Assembly: GCF_000003815.2 (NCBI RefSeq)
Contig: NC_049984.1
Coordinates: forward strand, 9,833,475 to 9,897,474
Length of the DNA stretch: 64,000 nt
Direction of reading: 5' to 3'
DNA from: Branchiostoma floridae
Taxonomy: Eukaryota > Chordata > Leptocardii > Amphioxiformes > Branchiostomatidae
Notes under the pieces: model-generated
Told to the model about the DNA's origin: nothing
Seen by the model: the letters and a program-made list of their open reading frames with translations, nothing else
Database searches by the model: none
Position numbers and translations under genes: made by a program
Part shown: in pieces, positions 36,266 through 48,900 of the stretch
Position numbering within the stretch: the first letter of the stretch is position 1
How the letters are laid out: the number at the start of each line of letters is the position of its first letter

Positions 36266-36970
36266 TCGATTCGCCGATTCAAACTTCCGTTGAAACTTTG
36301 CCTCTCAGACTTGTCCAGGCATGTATTTTGAATTGTTTTTCATCTGGGAACCTTAGAGGGGCATAAAAGAAAGGCGCCAGCTTTGTCAGTCGGTGTGGTT
36401 TCTCGAAAATTCGCTGAAAGAAGGTAACTTTCAAGGTACGTTCGCCATGTTTGTATGTCCCAACTTTGAGATGATATAGAAAAAAAAACCAAAGTGGTGT
36501 CCAAAATCACAGTAAGATCCCGGATAGGTAGATTAGTTACGAATATGATGCCGAAAACCGCACGTTGACACTACTTTGGTTAAACGAGAGAGAGGTCCGA
36601 GAGTGCGGTCAGCCACTCGGCGGTAAGCCGAGGTATAATTTGTTGTCGGATCGCCCGTGCTGAAGCGCCGGGGTCGGTGTTTCGTGCGTGACCCGAAGAA
36701 CCCGAGTGAGAGCGGAAAGTTCCGACGGAGATTTACGACGGATGCGGAAGGTACCCGAAGTGCGATTTTGCGACAAACGACGACTGAGGCCACGCACTCG
36801 GCATGCGTTGCACACGTCACCAAAAGACCATGTGGCCCCACCAACATCTCACAGGACCTATGAGATAAGTGTGCCCGTGCGGGTTCGATTGCCGGTGTGG
36901 GAGCGCACTGCAAAGATTTATAGTAATTATTTTATATTTTTTCCTGTAGATTGTTACTTCTGGTACCAAG

Positions 36971-39900
36971 ATGTCCACCCCTGCCTCCTCCTCGGGGATG
37001 TCCTCCCTGAAGACCCAGGACGTCCTGCCTGCGCTCAGACAGATGATGAAGAACCTGGAGCCCAACATCCGGGCAGCAGGCTCCATGGACGCTGCTGAGG
37101 ACCTCATGTTACACCTGGAGGAGAGGGACCCGTCCTTCCACAGGTGGGTTTCCTTGTGTCTGCCTAAGTAAAGTTTAAGTACCAGAAAACACAGGAAACC
37201 ACCAGAAAACACAGGAAAAATCATAAAGGAGGGTCTACTCATCAAAACATAGTTATGGTAGATTTCACCCTCATTCATGTCTTTCCCGGTGGTTTCCTGT
37301 GTTTTGCTGTGTTTTCCAGTATTGAGGCGGACCACTGGACGAAGGGTGGATTTAAAGATTACTTAGTTGAAAGTCTTATCTACTCGGCTATATGTTTGCT
37401 AGATATACAGGATAAACTTCTAGCTAAGTAAAACACTACACTGAAATAGTAAAATTGGTTTGGAAACAAAATGTGTGAAATTGATGACTTGGACTTGTTT
37501 GAACTTCTTGACTGTGTTCTTTGGTGTCATTTACTTCACCTGTTATCATTATATCTGTACAATGTAGACTAGGGCCGTGTACCTAAATACCTGTACCTGT
37601 ACTGTACCTAAAAAATTGTTTAGGTACAGGTCCGGACCTAAACATCTGTGTACCTGTACCTGTACCTAAACACACTAAATCACTTATTCTTACCAATTTT
37701 TAAGACTGCTGGACAAGTAAATCCTGAATCAACAATGACAATCGTGATAATCTTGCAGTTGAAACTCAAGAAAACTTGTTTTGAGATTCAAATATGCAAT
37801 TCCCTGTATAAAGATGACAATTTATCACTAGAAAAGACAGTTAGCTACATGTTTAACTTACATATACTTGGTTAAAATTCTTTAGGTACAGGTGCAGGTC
37901 CGGACCTGTACCTAAACCCGTGTACCTGTACCTGTACCTGTACCTGAAATTTGTTTAGGTACACAGCCCTAATGTAGACACAACTGCAATTGTACAAGTC
38001 ATTATAGTAAGTCAAATATCAAACTGTACTGGGTATGTAGTATTCTGACTATATGGAAACTATTTTATGGTTAAGATTCACCAGTCTATCACTGATTTAC
38101 TCTGAAAGAATTGTTCATTACCTTGTATGACTGCCTCTATTTTATGTTATTTCCTGTCAGGTATGAGTTTGTGAAGCTCATTCGAAGCAACATAGAGGAG
38201 TCCCTTGGTCCCCTGATGGATGAGGAGATAGAGAAGTATGCAAGAAGTGGGCAGGCTTACGACACCGGGCAGGACACTGTGGTGCAGACCATGGTGGCAC
38301 ACCTGGTCAACTCACCTGCGTGAGTACACACAACTACATTATCAACAGAAATATATTCAGATGTCGGACCTTTACTATTTATTTTTATTTGTAGATTTGT
38401 GTCCTTGGCAATATTTTTAGCCTTTTTTAAGGGCCCAATACAGAAATATAGAAGCAGTCATCTTCAGTTAAGGTGAAGCATGATGCTTTTTCAGTGTACA
38501 TGTACTTTAAAAACATTGTGCAGTGTGGCTTTGCTATAGCAGCTCTGATATATAATTTCAGCCAAGCACGATGACACTAGATTTCGAGCCACCAGGTTTA
38601 TGTCACCTTCCAAAATGCAATCCCTTACAATGCAATGTATGTCCGTACTGGAACTGACCCTTGGACCAAACCCCTGCCCATGGGAGCTACAGAATTTGAT
38701 CCATATGGCATAAGTGTGATTGCCCTACTATTTGTCCCATGGGGACATATGTAATTGCAAAAGTTAAGACAAGTTACATTTGTGTAAGATTCATTGAATT
38801 GTCCAGTTATGATCCAGGATACATCCCAATACCATTGTAAACCTTTTGCTCTCTCTGAAGTTTAAAGTGTACAATGTCATGTATTTCCCTTGACTGTAGC
38901 TATAGCAACCTGACCCAGCAGCTGATGGTGGAGACGAAGTCTGCTGTGGAGACTCTGACGAGAGAGTTTCAGGAGGAGCAGGAGGCGCAGCAGGCCCTGG
39001 AGAGCCGAGTGGAGGGTCCCGGCTTCCGCAGGGCGCCCAGCTTCGGCTACCTCAGCCAGTCTAGTGATAACGACTCCTGTGGGTCCTCCCTGAACAATGT
39101 AGGTTACCCATGAACATTTATGTCATTTTTGAAAAGGTCCAGCTAGGTCAGGGCTGTCTACAGCTTAAATTTTTTCCGTTCCACTCATTGATTGGAAGCA
39201 AAATATTTTCATTGCTAAATCTGTCATTTTAAGCCTATGAAAACACATTTTCATCAATTTCATGTCATGAGCTTTTGGAGATGGAAAGAGTGGAATTATT
39301 CTCTGTCACAAAGTCAAATTTCCATCCCAGGACGGAAGGACAGGTCCTTTAGACAGTTCTGAGCTGGGTAAGAAAAGAGAATAGCTTTGTGAAGAAATCA
39401 ACATGCTGCTCAATATTCATTACAAGAGCAGATTTATTTTCACATCCAGTCAATAGCATTGTGCAATTTTTATTGTACAGAAACAAAATCTTTGTGTTTC
39501 TTTTTCCTTAAGCAAGTCTAACTTTGTAGTATAATTTTGATGTTGCCCACCAATATAACATTTGTTTTTGCCATTTTGCAGAGTGATTTCATGTTCCCAA
39601 ACCAGAAAGAATTTGAACAGATTGGGGAAAAAATGGACCAACGGCAGCAGGTCGAGGTAAGGACGCTCTGATATTTGTACCTTGTTTTGAACATGCAGAT
39701 TCAGTAACTACAGTATTGTTTCATGTGTGTCAGTTGTACTGGTTAAAGAAACTGTATTAAACTTTGGCAGTCGACCAATTGCTATTGTCACGTATCTGCA
39801 AGAATGCAGCAAGATTGTTAATAAGATAACGTGTCTGTAACTCTCACGAGTTTACATTCTGAAGTGATTGGTCATCAGTATTGATCTTGAAGAAGGCAAC

Positions 39901-42900
39901 AGTGGTCGAGCCATGAATACCTTCATATTGGAAGAATGTTTAGCATTGTACTATGATTACTACTAACACAGATGAGCTTCCATGATAAGTTGTATTTGTT
40001 GTGTTCCTCACAGACCAGAATAGAAGCGATTGAGCAGCTTGGCCGTATCCCACCTACAGAAGTGTTGTCTAGTGACAACTGGCCTCAGCTCAAGAAGGGA
40101 CTGATGGATGCACTGGGGGATGCCAACGAACAGCTGGCGGTTTGTTCTTTAATTTGATACCAATGATTCAGTCTTTACCATGTTTCTCATCAATAATGCT
40201 GGATACACTTATGTCAAATGTGTGATGTATGTAACTTTAAACGTTTCATGTATTGGCTTTCTGGCATGTTTGACCAATTTTGCCGATGTTACATATCTGC
40301 AAGATCGCATGTTAATTATATCACAAAGTCATGTCAGACTCTGTAACTCTTGTGTGTTAATATTCTGAACTGATTGGTCATTATTGATCATGAAGAAGGC
40401 GACAGTGTTCATTGAAAATTTGATCCATGTATACCTTTCTGTCAGCATTTTACTATGATTACTACTACCAACAGAGATGAGCTTCCATGATAATTCAATG
40501 ACGGTTGTTCTTTCCAATTCATGTTCCTCTATATTACATTTCATATTTCAGGACAAGAGTCTGAAGCTACATGCTCGCATGTTCTCATCGTCTCAACACA
40601 GTATGAACAGGGAGGTCTACACAAGTCTAGGTAAAGGGCACATAATTCTTTGTGTCATCATACATATGCTCTCCTTTTAACCTTTGTATACTTATTGTTG
40701 TGTACAGTGTTGATATACAGTGCCATGTGCATACAATAAGGTACTGTTTGTGTTTTTTTTAGTGGAGCACTTGAACATGCAGTTCACCTACAAGGGGCAG
40801 AAGGGAGACCTGAAGACAGGGCTGGACGTGACGAGTCCAAGTGCCTGTAGACTTCTCCGCAGGGTGAGGGCTCAAACAGAGAATGTGTTCTTGTGATTAC
40901 AGTGATGAAGTTTGAAAGCTTTGCAACAATTACGCATGACATTATTGACTAGTGGTCGGGATCAGACTAGTAAATATTTCACTCCATTAACTTATTAAGC
41001 CCTGTCCAACATTGCTTTTTCTATGTTCTCAAAATCAACACAAAAGTCTCTAGTTAAAGTGTACGTAAAAGTCAAACTTCTGTATTGTACAACAATAGAT
41101 GCCATTATTTAGAGTCTGATGATTGCGGAGAATATTTGACTTTTTTCTCCCTTGTCCAGTTCCGTCTGATGAATGAGTTCATGTGTGTGGTACCTTCCTA
41201 CTGGATCCGCTGTCCTGACAAGTTAGTACTCATTGCATAATCACTAGACTTTTTTGTTGTAACAAGGAGGTTATTCTACATAACTGCTTTGGTTTTAAGA
41301 TTCTAATTTACCATACACCACAATAATTTTTTTAGTTTTAACAAGAAGGCTTTGGTTTTAACTTCCGATTTACCATACACCACAATGAACTTCTTTTCAT
41401 AAGTCACAGTGACAGTTTACATATTGTACATGTATCTTGTGATCAGTTGAAAGTGAATTTTTTAAACCACATGCTCTTGTTGTTCGTATGACCCAGTCAC
41501 ACATGTTTATTTTTTACAGATTTCTGGAAGAAGTAGTAGACAGCACCTTGTACTTGTTACACACCCACCCCACCAAAGCCCTGGGTGGGGCGGAACCCCT
41601 CACACCTGTACACTACCTGGCCATGCTCGACAAGAAGGCTGGCTGGTTCAAAAAGTGGATGGTCAGTACAATTTGTACAAAATTCACTACTGATATACAT
41701 ACATGTAGAATGTGGAATCATAGACACAGTTCATTTATAATTACATGATTGAAGCTTATAAGTATAATATAACATGATCTTGTATCTATATACAGTAAAA
41801 GCCGTTTAATTGCACGGCCTATTTGCCAGTGCAGGGTTCTAGCTAGTGCATTTTAGCGTAGCGGGCCACTACGCTAAAATTTGTGACCACTACGCTAAAA
41901 TAAGGGCCACTACGCTAATTTTTAGCTAGTGTAGTGGTGTTTTGCTATCATTTGCTTGTTCAACAATATCTAATCAATGTCTGATCAATGAAAATGATAA
42001 TATGACCCTTAAACTGACCAGAAAATCCTTCAAATTACATGTGATGTTAACAGAGTGCCAACTTTTAACTCTACATCTCGCCATGGAGGGGCCAAGACCC
42101 CCTTCCACACCAATCTCCTGATTGGTTGCTTCGCTACCATGCCATTCCCACTATGCTAAAATGAAATCCAGGCTAGAACCCTGCAGTGTATTTTGTGCAA
42201 TTATCCGGCTGGTGCAATAATGCAAAGTTATCCAGCTGGCCTGCACTGGTTTGGGATTTAAGGATTCCGTACAATTAACAGAAGTGTGCGTTAATCCATT
42301 GTGCAATTAACTGGCCTCAACTGTACTTTATTTTGGTACCATGCGATGATATTTACATTTTTGTGTTCCAGCATGGGAACTACAGCCGCACTGTTGTGCT
42401 TAGGATGCTGAAAGAGAAATACAGAGCCTTGGTAAGTGCTTCAGAATCTAAGATCTATCTCCTCTCAGATCTCCAACACATATTTTAGACTTGTCTTGCA
42501 GTACTTCTCACATCTGCTAGGAGGTGTGCATGTATTACTAGTAATTGACAGACTAAAGGGAGAGGCACAGCATTTGCTTCAAGTCAGTAACACTGCCTCT
42601 AAAATGCATGTACTTTTTTTTATGGTAGAAATATGCCTGCAATATGTTTTGTTTTTGTCTTGTTAACAGTTTATTGTGCTTGTAATCATATAAGATTACT
42701 TGACTTTTGCATATACGTGTATAAATGTAGGTCAGTGTTGACTGAAGAAGCCTCGAGACTGTAACATTATTTTGTGTACTGTACCAGATTGATAATGCAG
42801 TGAAGAAGAGCCTTGAGTTCTGTGAGTCCAGAAAACATCCTCACAGTCTCCTGGACGAGGTCACCAGTGCTCTACAGAGAGAAAGCATCAGTACGGATAG

Positions 42901-45900
42901 CCAGCAGCAAAATGGTGTGTCACATTCTGTTATTCACCTTGATGTATTACTGCAGCCAGTTAAGGGACCCAATCTGAGTAATGAGGCTGTTTTACGTGCT
43001 CAAGGCACCTCCTCCAACATGGGACCCCCATTTTACGTCTCTTCCGAAAGACAAATGCAATCCCTTACAACTTGTCCGAGCTGAGCCAACCCTTGGATCG
43101 AATTCAGGCCCACGGATCCTTGCTTTCTTTTGTTTGTTTTGGCTATATTTTATTGCATGACATTTCATGGATTTCACTATTTGCATTATCTAAATGTACA
43201 TGTAGTATTCAGTACCCAAGACAACATAAAAACAATTACCCTTATTTGCCAAACAGTTTTAGGAGGAAAGATCTTGCTATAGAAACAGCTGTTGAGTATA
43301 AGAAGGGGAACAGACTGTTGAGTTTGTATTGTTATCTGTGTCACATGTTACATGTATATTTTGTACATGTAGGTGATGGGAAGAGGACAACCTATGCAGG
43401 CCCTGAGCTGGAGTACATCTACTTCATCCACTCCCTGTGCATGCTGGGAAGGATGCTGCTGTACTCCAATGGCCGTGCCTTCTTCCCAATCAAGGTCAAG
43501 GACAGGGAAGGTCAGATTCACGTTCAGTTTGATGTTCTTCTAATACAAAATGTATATCATGATGTCAAAGAATTTTCATTTAAGCAAAAAACACCAATCA
43601 GTGGCTTGGGAGCACATGTGACAAAAGTACTGCATGTACCTAAGATATTGAGAAATTTAATCTAAATGGCCCATGTCATTATGCAGGTGCTTTACTTGTA
43701 AAAGATGTAATGGTTGATGTACATTTTTTCATGTTTATACGTGTATATGTTCTCCTACAGTGAAAGTGACCGATCTGCTGGTGTCCTTTGTGCAGCTGTT
43801 GTCACTTCCCAACCAAAGTACCAGACCATACACAGGTAACATTTTATGTCTGATTCATATTTAGATTTTTTGTATCCCATACTGTTCCCAGACCAGTAAA
43901 CAGCAGATACAAATGTATGCAGGTTTTGTCCATTTTAGGTTTATTTCAAAATACTGTAAAAAAAAGGGCTGCATAATTGCTTCAAACCTGTGCTAATAAT
44001 AAAAGTTTCACATTGAAGATTTTCAATATGATACTGCCTTCATGCTGTAGCCATCTGTCTGGAGGTTTCTAGCATTGTAGTTGTGATGTTGTGTTTAATA
44101 TCTGCTAGGTTTGGATGCTGCATCTCTGGTGGCAGATGTTCTGAAGATGATAGCAGGCTGTGAGGCAGCGCTGGTGGAGTGTCTGTGTAAGGATGCGGTG
44201 GTCAGTGTGCTACTGGAACCTGTCAAGGCCAGGCTAAAACCCACCAAGGTTTGACTTAACGATTGTGTCTCTCATGTTACATGCATGTTTATCAAGTTTG
44301 ATTACCTCAGGGCACTCAGCCATCACTAAAGAGAGACAGTGGGTATTATAAACTTCCTGGCACATTTGACCAATTGCTGATGTTACATATCTGCAAGATC
44401 ACGTGACCGTAACTCTCACGAGTTTGGCTCCTGAAGAAGGAGACAGTTGAAACTTTGATCTGTGTATACTTATGTGTTGGAAGAAAGTTAAGCATTGTAC
44501 TATGATGACTGCAAGCTTACTTGAACATGTGCTCTGTTTCACCACTGTATTGCTTCAACTGCAAGGTCCTCTTTTCCCTTCGTAATGCAGAATTAAGAAC
44601 CCAAGACCTTGAAATGATTTACAATAAACCAGTACTCAAACCTTAACAGCTGAAGACAATATCCACTATTTTGGCTAGTTAACTAGCTAGTATGTAATGT
44701 TTCCTTCAGGTTAGAGGGAAACCTACCAGAGAATGTACAGTTGTTGTGATGTACTTAATCCTATTTACAAATTTGTAGAAGGGTTTCTTGTTCTCACTGC
44801 TACCTGCTGCTGTGCCCCTGCAGGGTAAGAAGTGTGCAGGAGAGACGACCCTGCTGCACATCGCTGACATCCTGTCCTGCCTGGCCTCCTCACAGACAGG
44901 CAGGAGGATGTTACTGTACGGGGAGGCAGGCAACAAGGCAGGCAAGCCCAACAGGAACATGTAGGTGGACCTGTTACTCAATCCTGCAAATATCTTCATA
45001 TAATGCAATATATCATGTGTAAAGCATCCTCAAAATATTCAATTATCATGGTGTTTAATTGTGGTTGTACATTGCTATAGAACACTTTTTTGTGTTCATG
45101 TTTCATGCAATTATTGTTATTACTACTTACTACATGCAATGTACTGCTCTGATTATTACACTACTGATAATACGTAATTGTGAATTCGTAGTAGGACTCA
45201 TGATGTATTAATTTAAAAAAAACAATTTTTTTTCCATGATATATACTCGTCATTTTTCAATGTCCTCTTATATGATCCTGTAAAAGTCTAAAATTTGTAC
45301 TGTTGCAATCATGTGTTTAGCAGCTCGACTGCTGCCCACACCATAGTGGAGTTTGCCACCCGCGCCCTGAGCTCCACCCTCCCCTCGGAAGAGTCGTCCC
45401 CGTCCTACGAGGTGGTGGGTGCGTACGTGTTCGTGTGCAGACAGCTGTACAGCACCTGCGAGGGCCTGTCCGTCATGCACAGCTACAAACTACACACCTG
45501 TATAGCCGAGGCATGGAGAATGGTAAGAACTCACCATTGATATTGGAATTGTTAAGAACTTTCACCTGTTCTCTTGACATGACAGATGACTGACTTTGTT
45601 AAAGCTTGAAGAGCATCAAGTCTTTGGAGACTTTGCGCTTTGATGATTTGGAATTATGCAGTGTGCAGTAACAGTGATCTCTCCCAGGTAAAATGCATTT
45701 AAGTTGATATAAAGGATCGTAATCGATCGTTGACCTTAATACGTATCAAAAGAGTTAAGTGTTAACATGGACATTGAGTAACATTTGGTGTAAATTGTTT
45801 TATGCCCTGGCTTATGTTATAGACACAATGACATACATTTCAATGTATACGATCATGTATATTAGACATTATACTAATTTATAGAAATGTACTGAATGAT

Positions 45901-48900
45901 CTGCCCTGAGGTGTATACAGCGTCACAATGTATGGTCAGTTCCTATAACCACTGAAGTCACCATCAATATCATCATCATCGGTCAACGTGCTTACACACA
46001 ACGAGGTTATACTGCCCCTTACGGGGTGACAAACCCTTTCACTGGCTAATCACAAGATGGGGATGTGCCAGGTCCCATTTTTTTTAAAGGCGATGTTTCA
46101 TTGTGTATTTGTCATCTCCAGGCCAGTCACGAGGCTGACATCGCCACCACCCCACTGCCGGCAGTAGAGGGAGACCAGACAGACTCCCGCCGTGTGTTAC
46201 TGTGGGAGGAGAGTCTGATAGACAACCTGCTCAACTTTGCTGCTACACCTAAGGTACTGACATACACGGCTCATGGTTACCCTTACCGTTTACATTGTTT
46301 GACTGCCTATGAAAAGGTATACAATCATGTACTTTTGAATTTGTGCTATCGATTATGATAAATGTGAAAATTTATTGGATCTGAAATAAAGGCAAAGAGC
46401 AGAACAAACTTGATCAATAGTGATTATATTTTATATATTCTTACCTTTTGAGCAGACCCCACATATAGGGAATGTATCTGATTCTTTGAGATATTTTCAG
46501 CTAGATTAAAGGATGTACAAAGTCATGTACATGTATATTCTTTAGTATGTTGATAGACCTTGTGCACAACCTTTTCTATACATACTGTAAGTTGATATTA
46601 TATATGATTTAATGCTTTATCGTTTCCTATCTTGTTTATAGGGTCTGCTGCTATTACAACAGACTGGTGCTATTAATGAATGTGTGGATTACATGTACGC
46701 TCGCTATGCAAAGAAGCTCCAAGTCAGCAAGCATGAAAAGTTTGGCTATGGGGTCATGGTGACTCAGGTGGCAGCTACAGCACCGGGCATGGTGGCCTTG
46801 CAGAGTACAGGTCAGTTGAGGTCATGGCACTAGGCTTGGCATCATTAGGTGTGGTATACTAGAGCTTGTTGTATTCAGAACCACCTTGATTTAACTGTCA
46901 ATATGAGAAACATGTTGCAATAACACGATAGATAAAATATTCTATATAATAGAAAGAGTATGTGAGTGACAAGGTTTTGATATCATTGGTAAATGAATAT
47001 TTTCTGAAATTTGTTCATTCAACTACGTATTTCTAAATCACCTTTTGTTTGCCCAAAAGCTGTTACAATTGTCTAATCTAAGGTCCCTTGTTGCCAATAA
47101 GAACCCCTGTACTCCACATGTAGGTTTCATCAAGGCCCTTGTGAATGAGCTGTGGACCCAGCTGGAGTGTGGTAAGGATGATGTGAGAGTCATCAGGCCC
47201 AGCCCTATCCCAGTGGACCCCATAGACAGGACAGCACACAAGGTGGGACACTTACTGCTACATTTACATTTGTATACAATGCAGGTCTTGTTTACATGGA
47301 ATCTTTTTACATGTACTTGTTGAACTTCATGGTTAAATAAAACAGTAGCTTGCCTGGCAAGTCTGTGAGCTCTAAAGGCATTTTGGGCAGCAGTACAGCC
47401 TATATTCTCTCGATCACCAAGCTGAATAAATTGCCAGCTGCAGTTAGAGTACTACTGGTATTACTGCATTCCAACATGTATCTTAAGCTCCATCTGCCCG
47501 TATACAGTTACAACTGTTTTAGGCCACAACAATTTAATTTCTTGGTTCACGGATTCGCTCGCTCCTATTTTTTGGAAAAAAAAATAAAAATAAAAATTAC
47601 CACTCAGCAAATTTTCACCATTAATGAAACCATTTACCAACTTTCTGGTGTAGTTAATTGGCCTTTATATCATAAGCTCCTTAAAATGTGGGTATTATTA
47701 TTGTAGTTGATAAAAAAATGGTACAAACATAAAAACTGACACTATTTTTGTAATTTTCAACGAACAGGTGCTGTTACTGTACAGTAATAGTGGTTTTGTA
47801 CTTTTTTCAAGCTGAAAACTTTTATTCTTTATGTTTTGGATTAGCCCTTACCTTTTACCTCAACCATTTTACAATTTTTATTTTTATTTTTATTTCGCCC
47901 TTTCGCTCCATATTTTTAATGAAAAAATCCGTGAACCAAGAAATTAAATTGGTGTGGCCTTAAGAAGCGAGAAGAAGTTGAACCTGTACATACTAGCATA
48001 CATTAGACTTTGGACAGTTCAGTTGGACATGTCGTTGTAATTGCATGTAGTAAGATGACATGTTCTTACTATACTAGTACTAGTTCTTTTACTTAGATTA
48101 TTCAGAACTATGTAGAGCTTTATCATGATGGCCTGTGCTTAGCTTGTGAGAGCAGAAATGTACAATAGAGTTATTCATTGGTATATCATGACCTCGTGTT
48201 TATTTGTACAGTCCTTCACCAGTGTGCTGAACCTGCTGTCATCCTTCCCTGCTGTGTATGAGGCCCTCGCTGAGCAGAAGCTGCAGAATGCAGAGTCTTA
48301 CACCTTCAGGGACATGCCTAATGACATGGTGGTCAGTACTTTATCATTTCTACCAGAATAGAGGGGGCAGATTTTACTATCTAGTACACGTACATGTACA
48401 GGCATTAAAAACTCCTTAAGGGTGTTGTGCATCTGTATCTGTATCTGTATCTGTATAGCCGGTATAACCGCCATTCGGCGTAACACACCAGCTTCGCAGG
48501 CACGCGGCGCGGCAGCAGCTGGTTATATTACACTGAACGATCCGTCACACCTAACTTTTGCACATCTAACTGCAAGCGTTCTTTAAAACTATCCAGAGAA
48601 GATGCCCCTACTGTACTTGGTGATAACAAATTCCAATCTACGATAGTTCTGGGAAAATACGAATTTTTGAACACATCAATCCTAGCTTGGAAACTCTGGT
48701 ACTTGAAGTCATGGCTGTTTCTTGTTCTTTTTTGAGCTGGTATTAGATACTTATCAGTCGGTACGTCCACCAGCTTATTGGTCATTTTGTACATCATGCA
48801 AAGTCTGGACATTTTCCTTCTGTCTTCAAGTGATGTCCACTGTAGATCTGTTTTCATTTTGGTAACACTAGCATCCCTGTTGTAGTTGTTTGTACAGAAT

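Noticed and set aside
36533-36913. A 126-codon - strand ORF in GC-rich sequence opposite the TBC1D32 5' region.
   Set aside because: High CpG content keeps several frames open on both strands. The segment lies in the 5' UTR intron of TBC1D32 and shows no motif.
42800-43084. Extended open frame running past TBC1D32 exon 11 into the intron.
   Set aside because: The donor at 42915 and the conserved exon 12 in the correct phase define the true end. The extension is readthrough into repeat family D.
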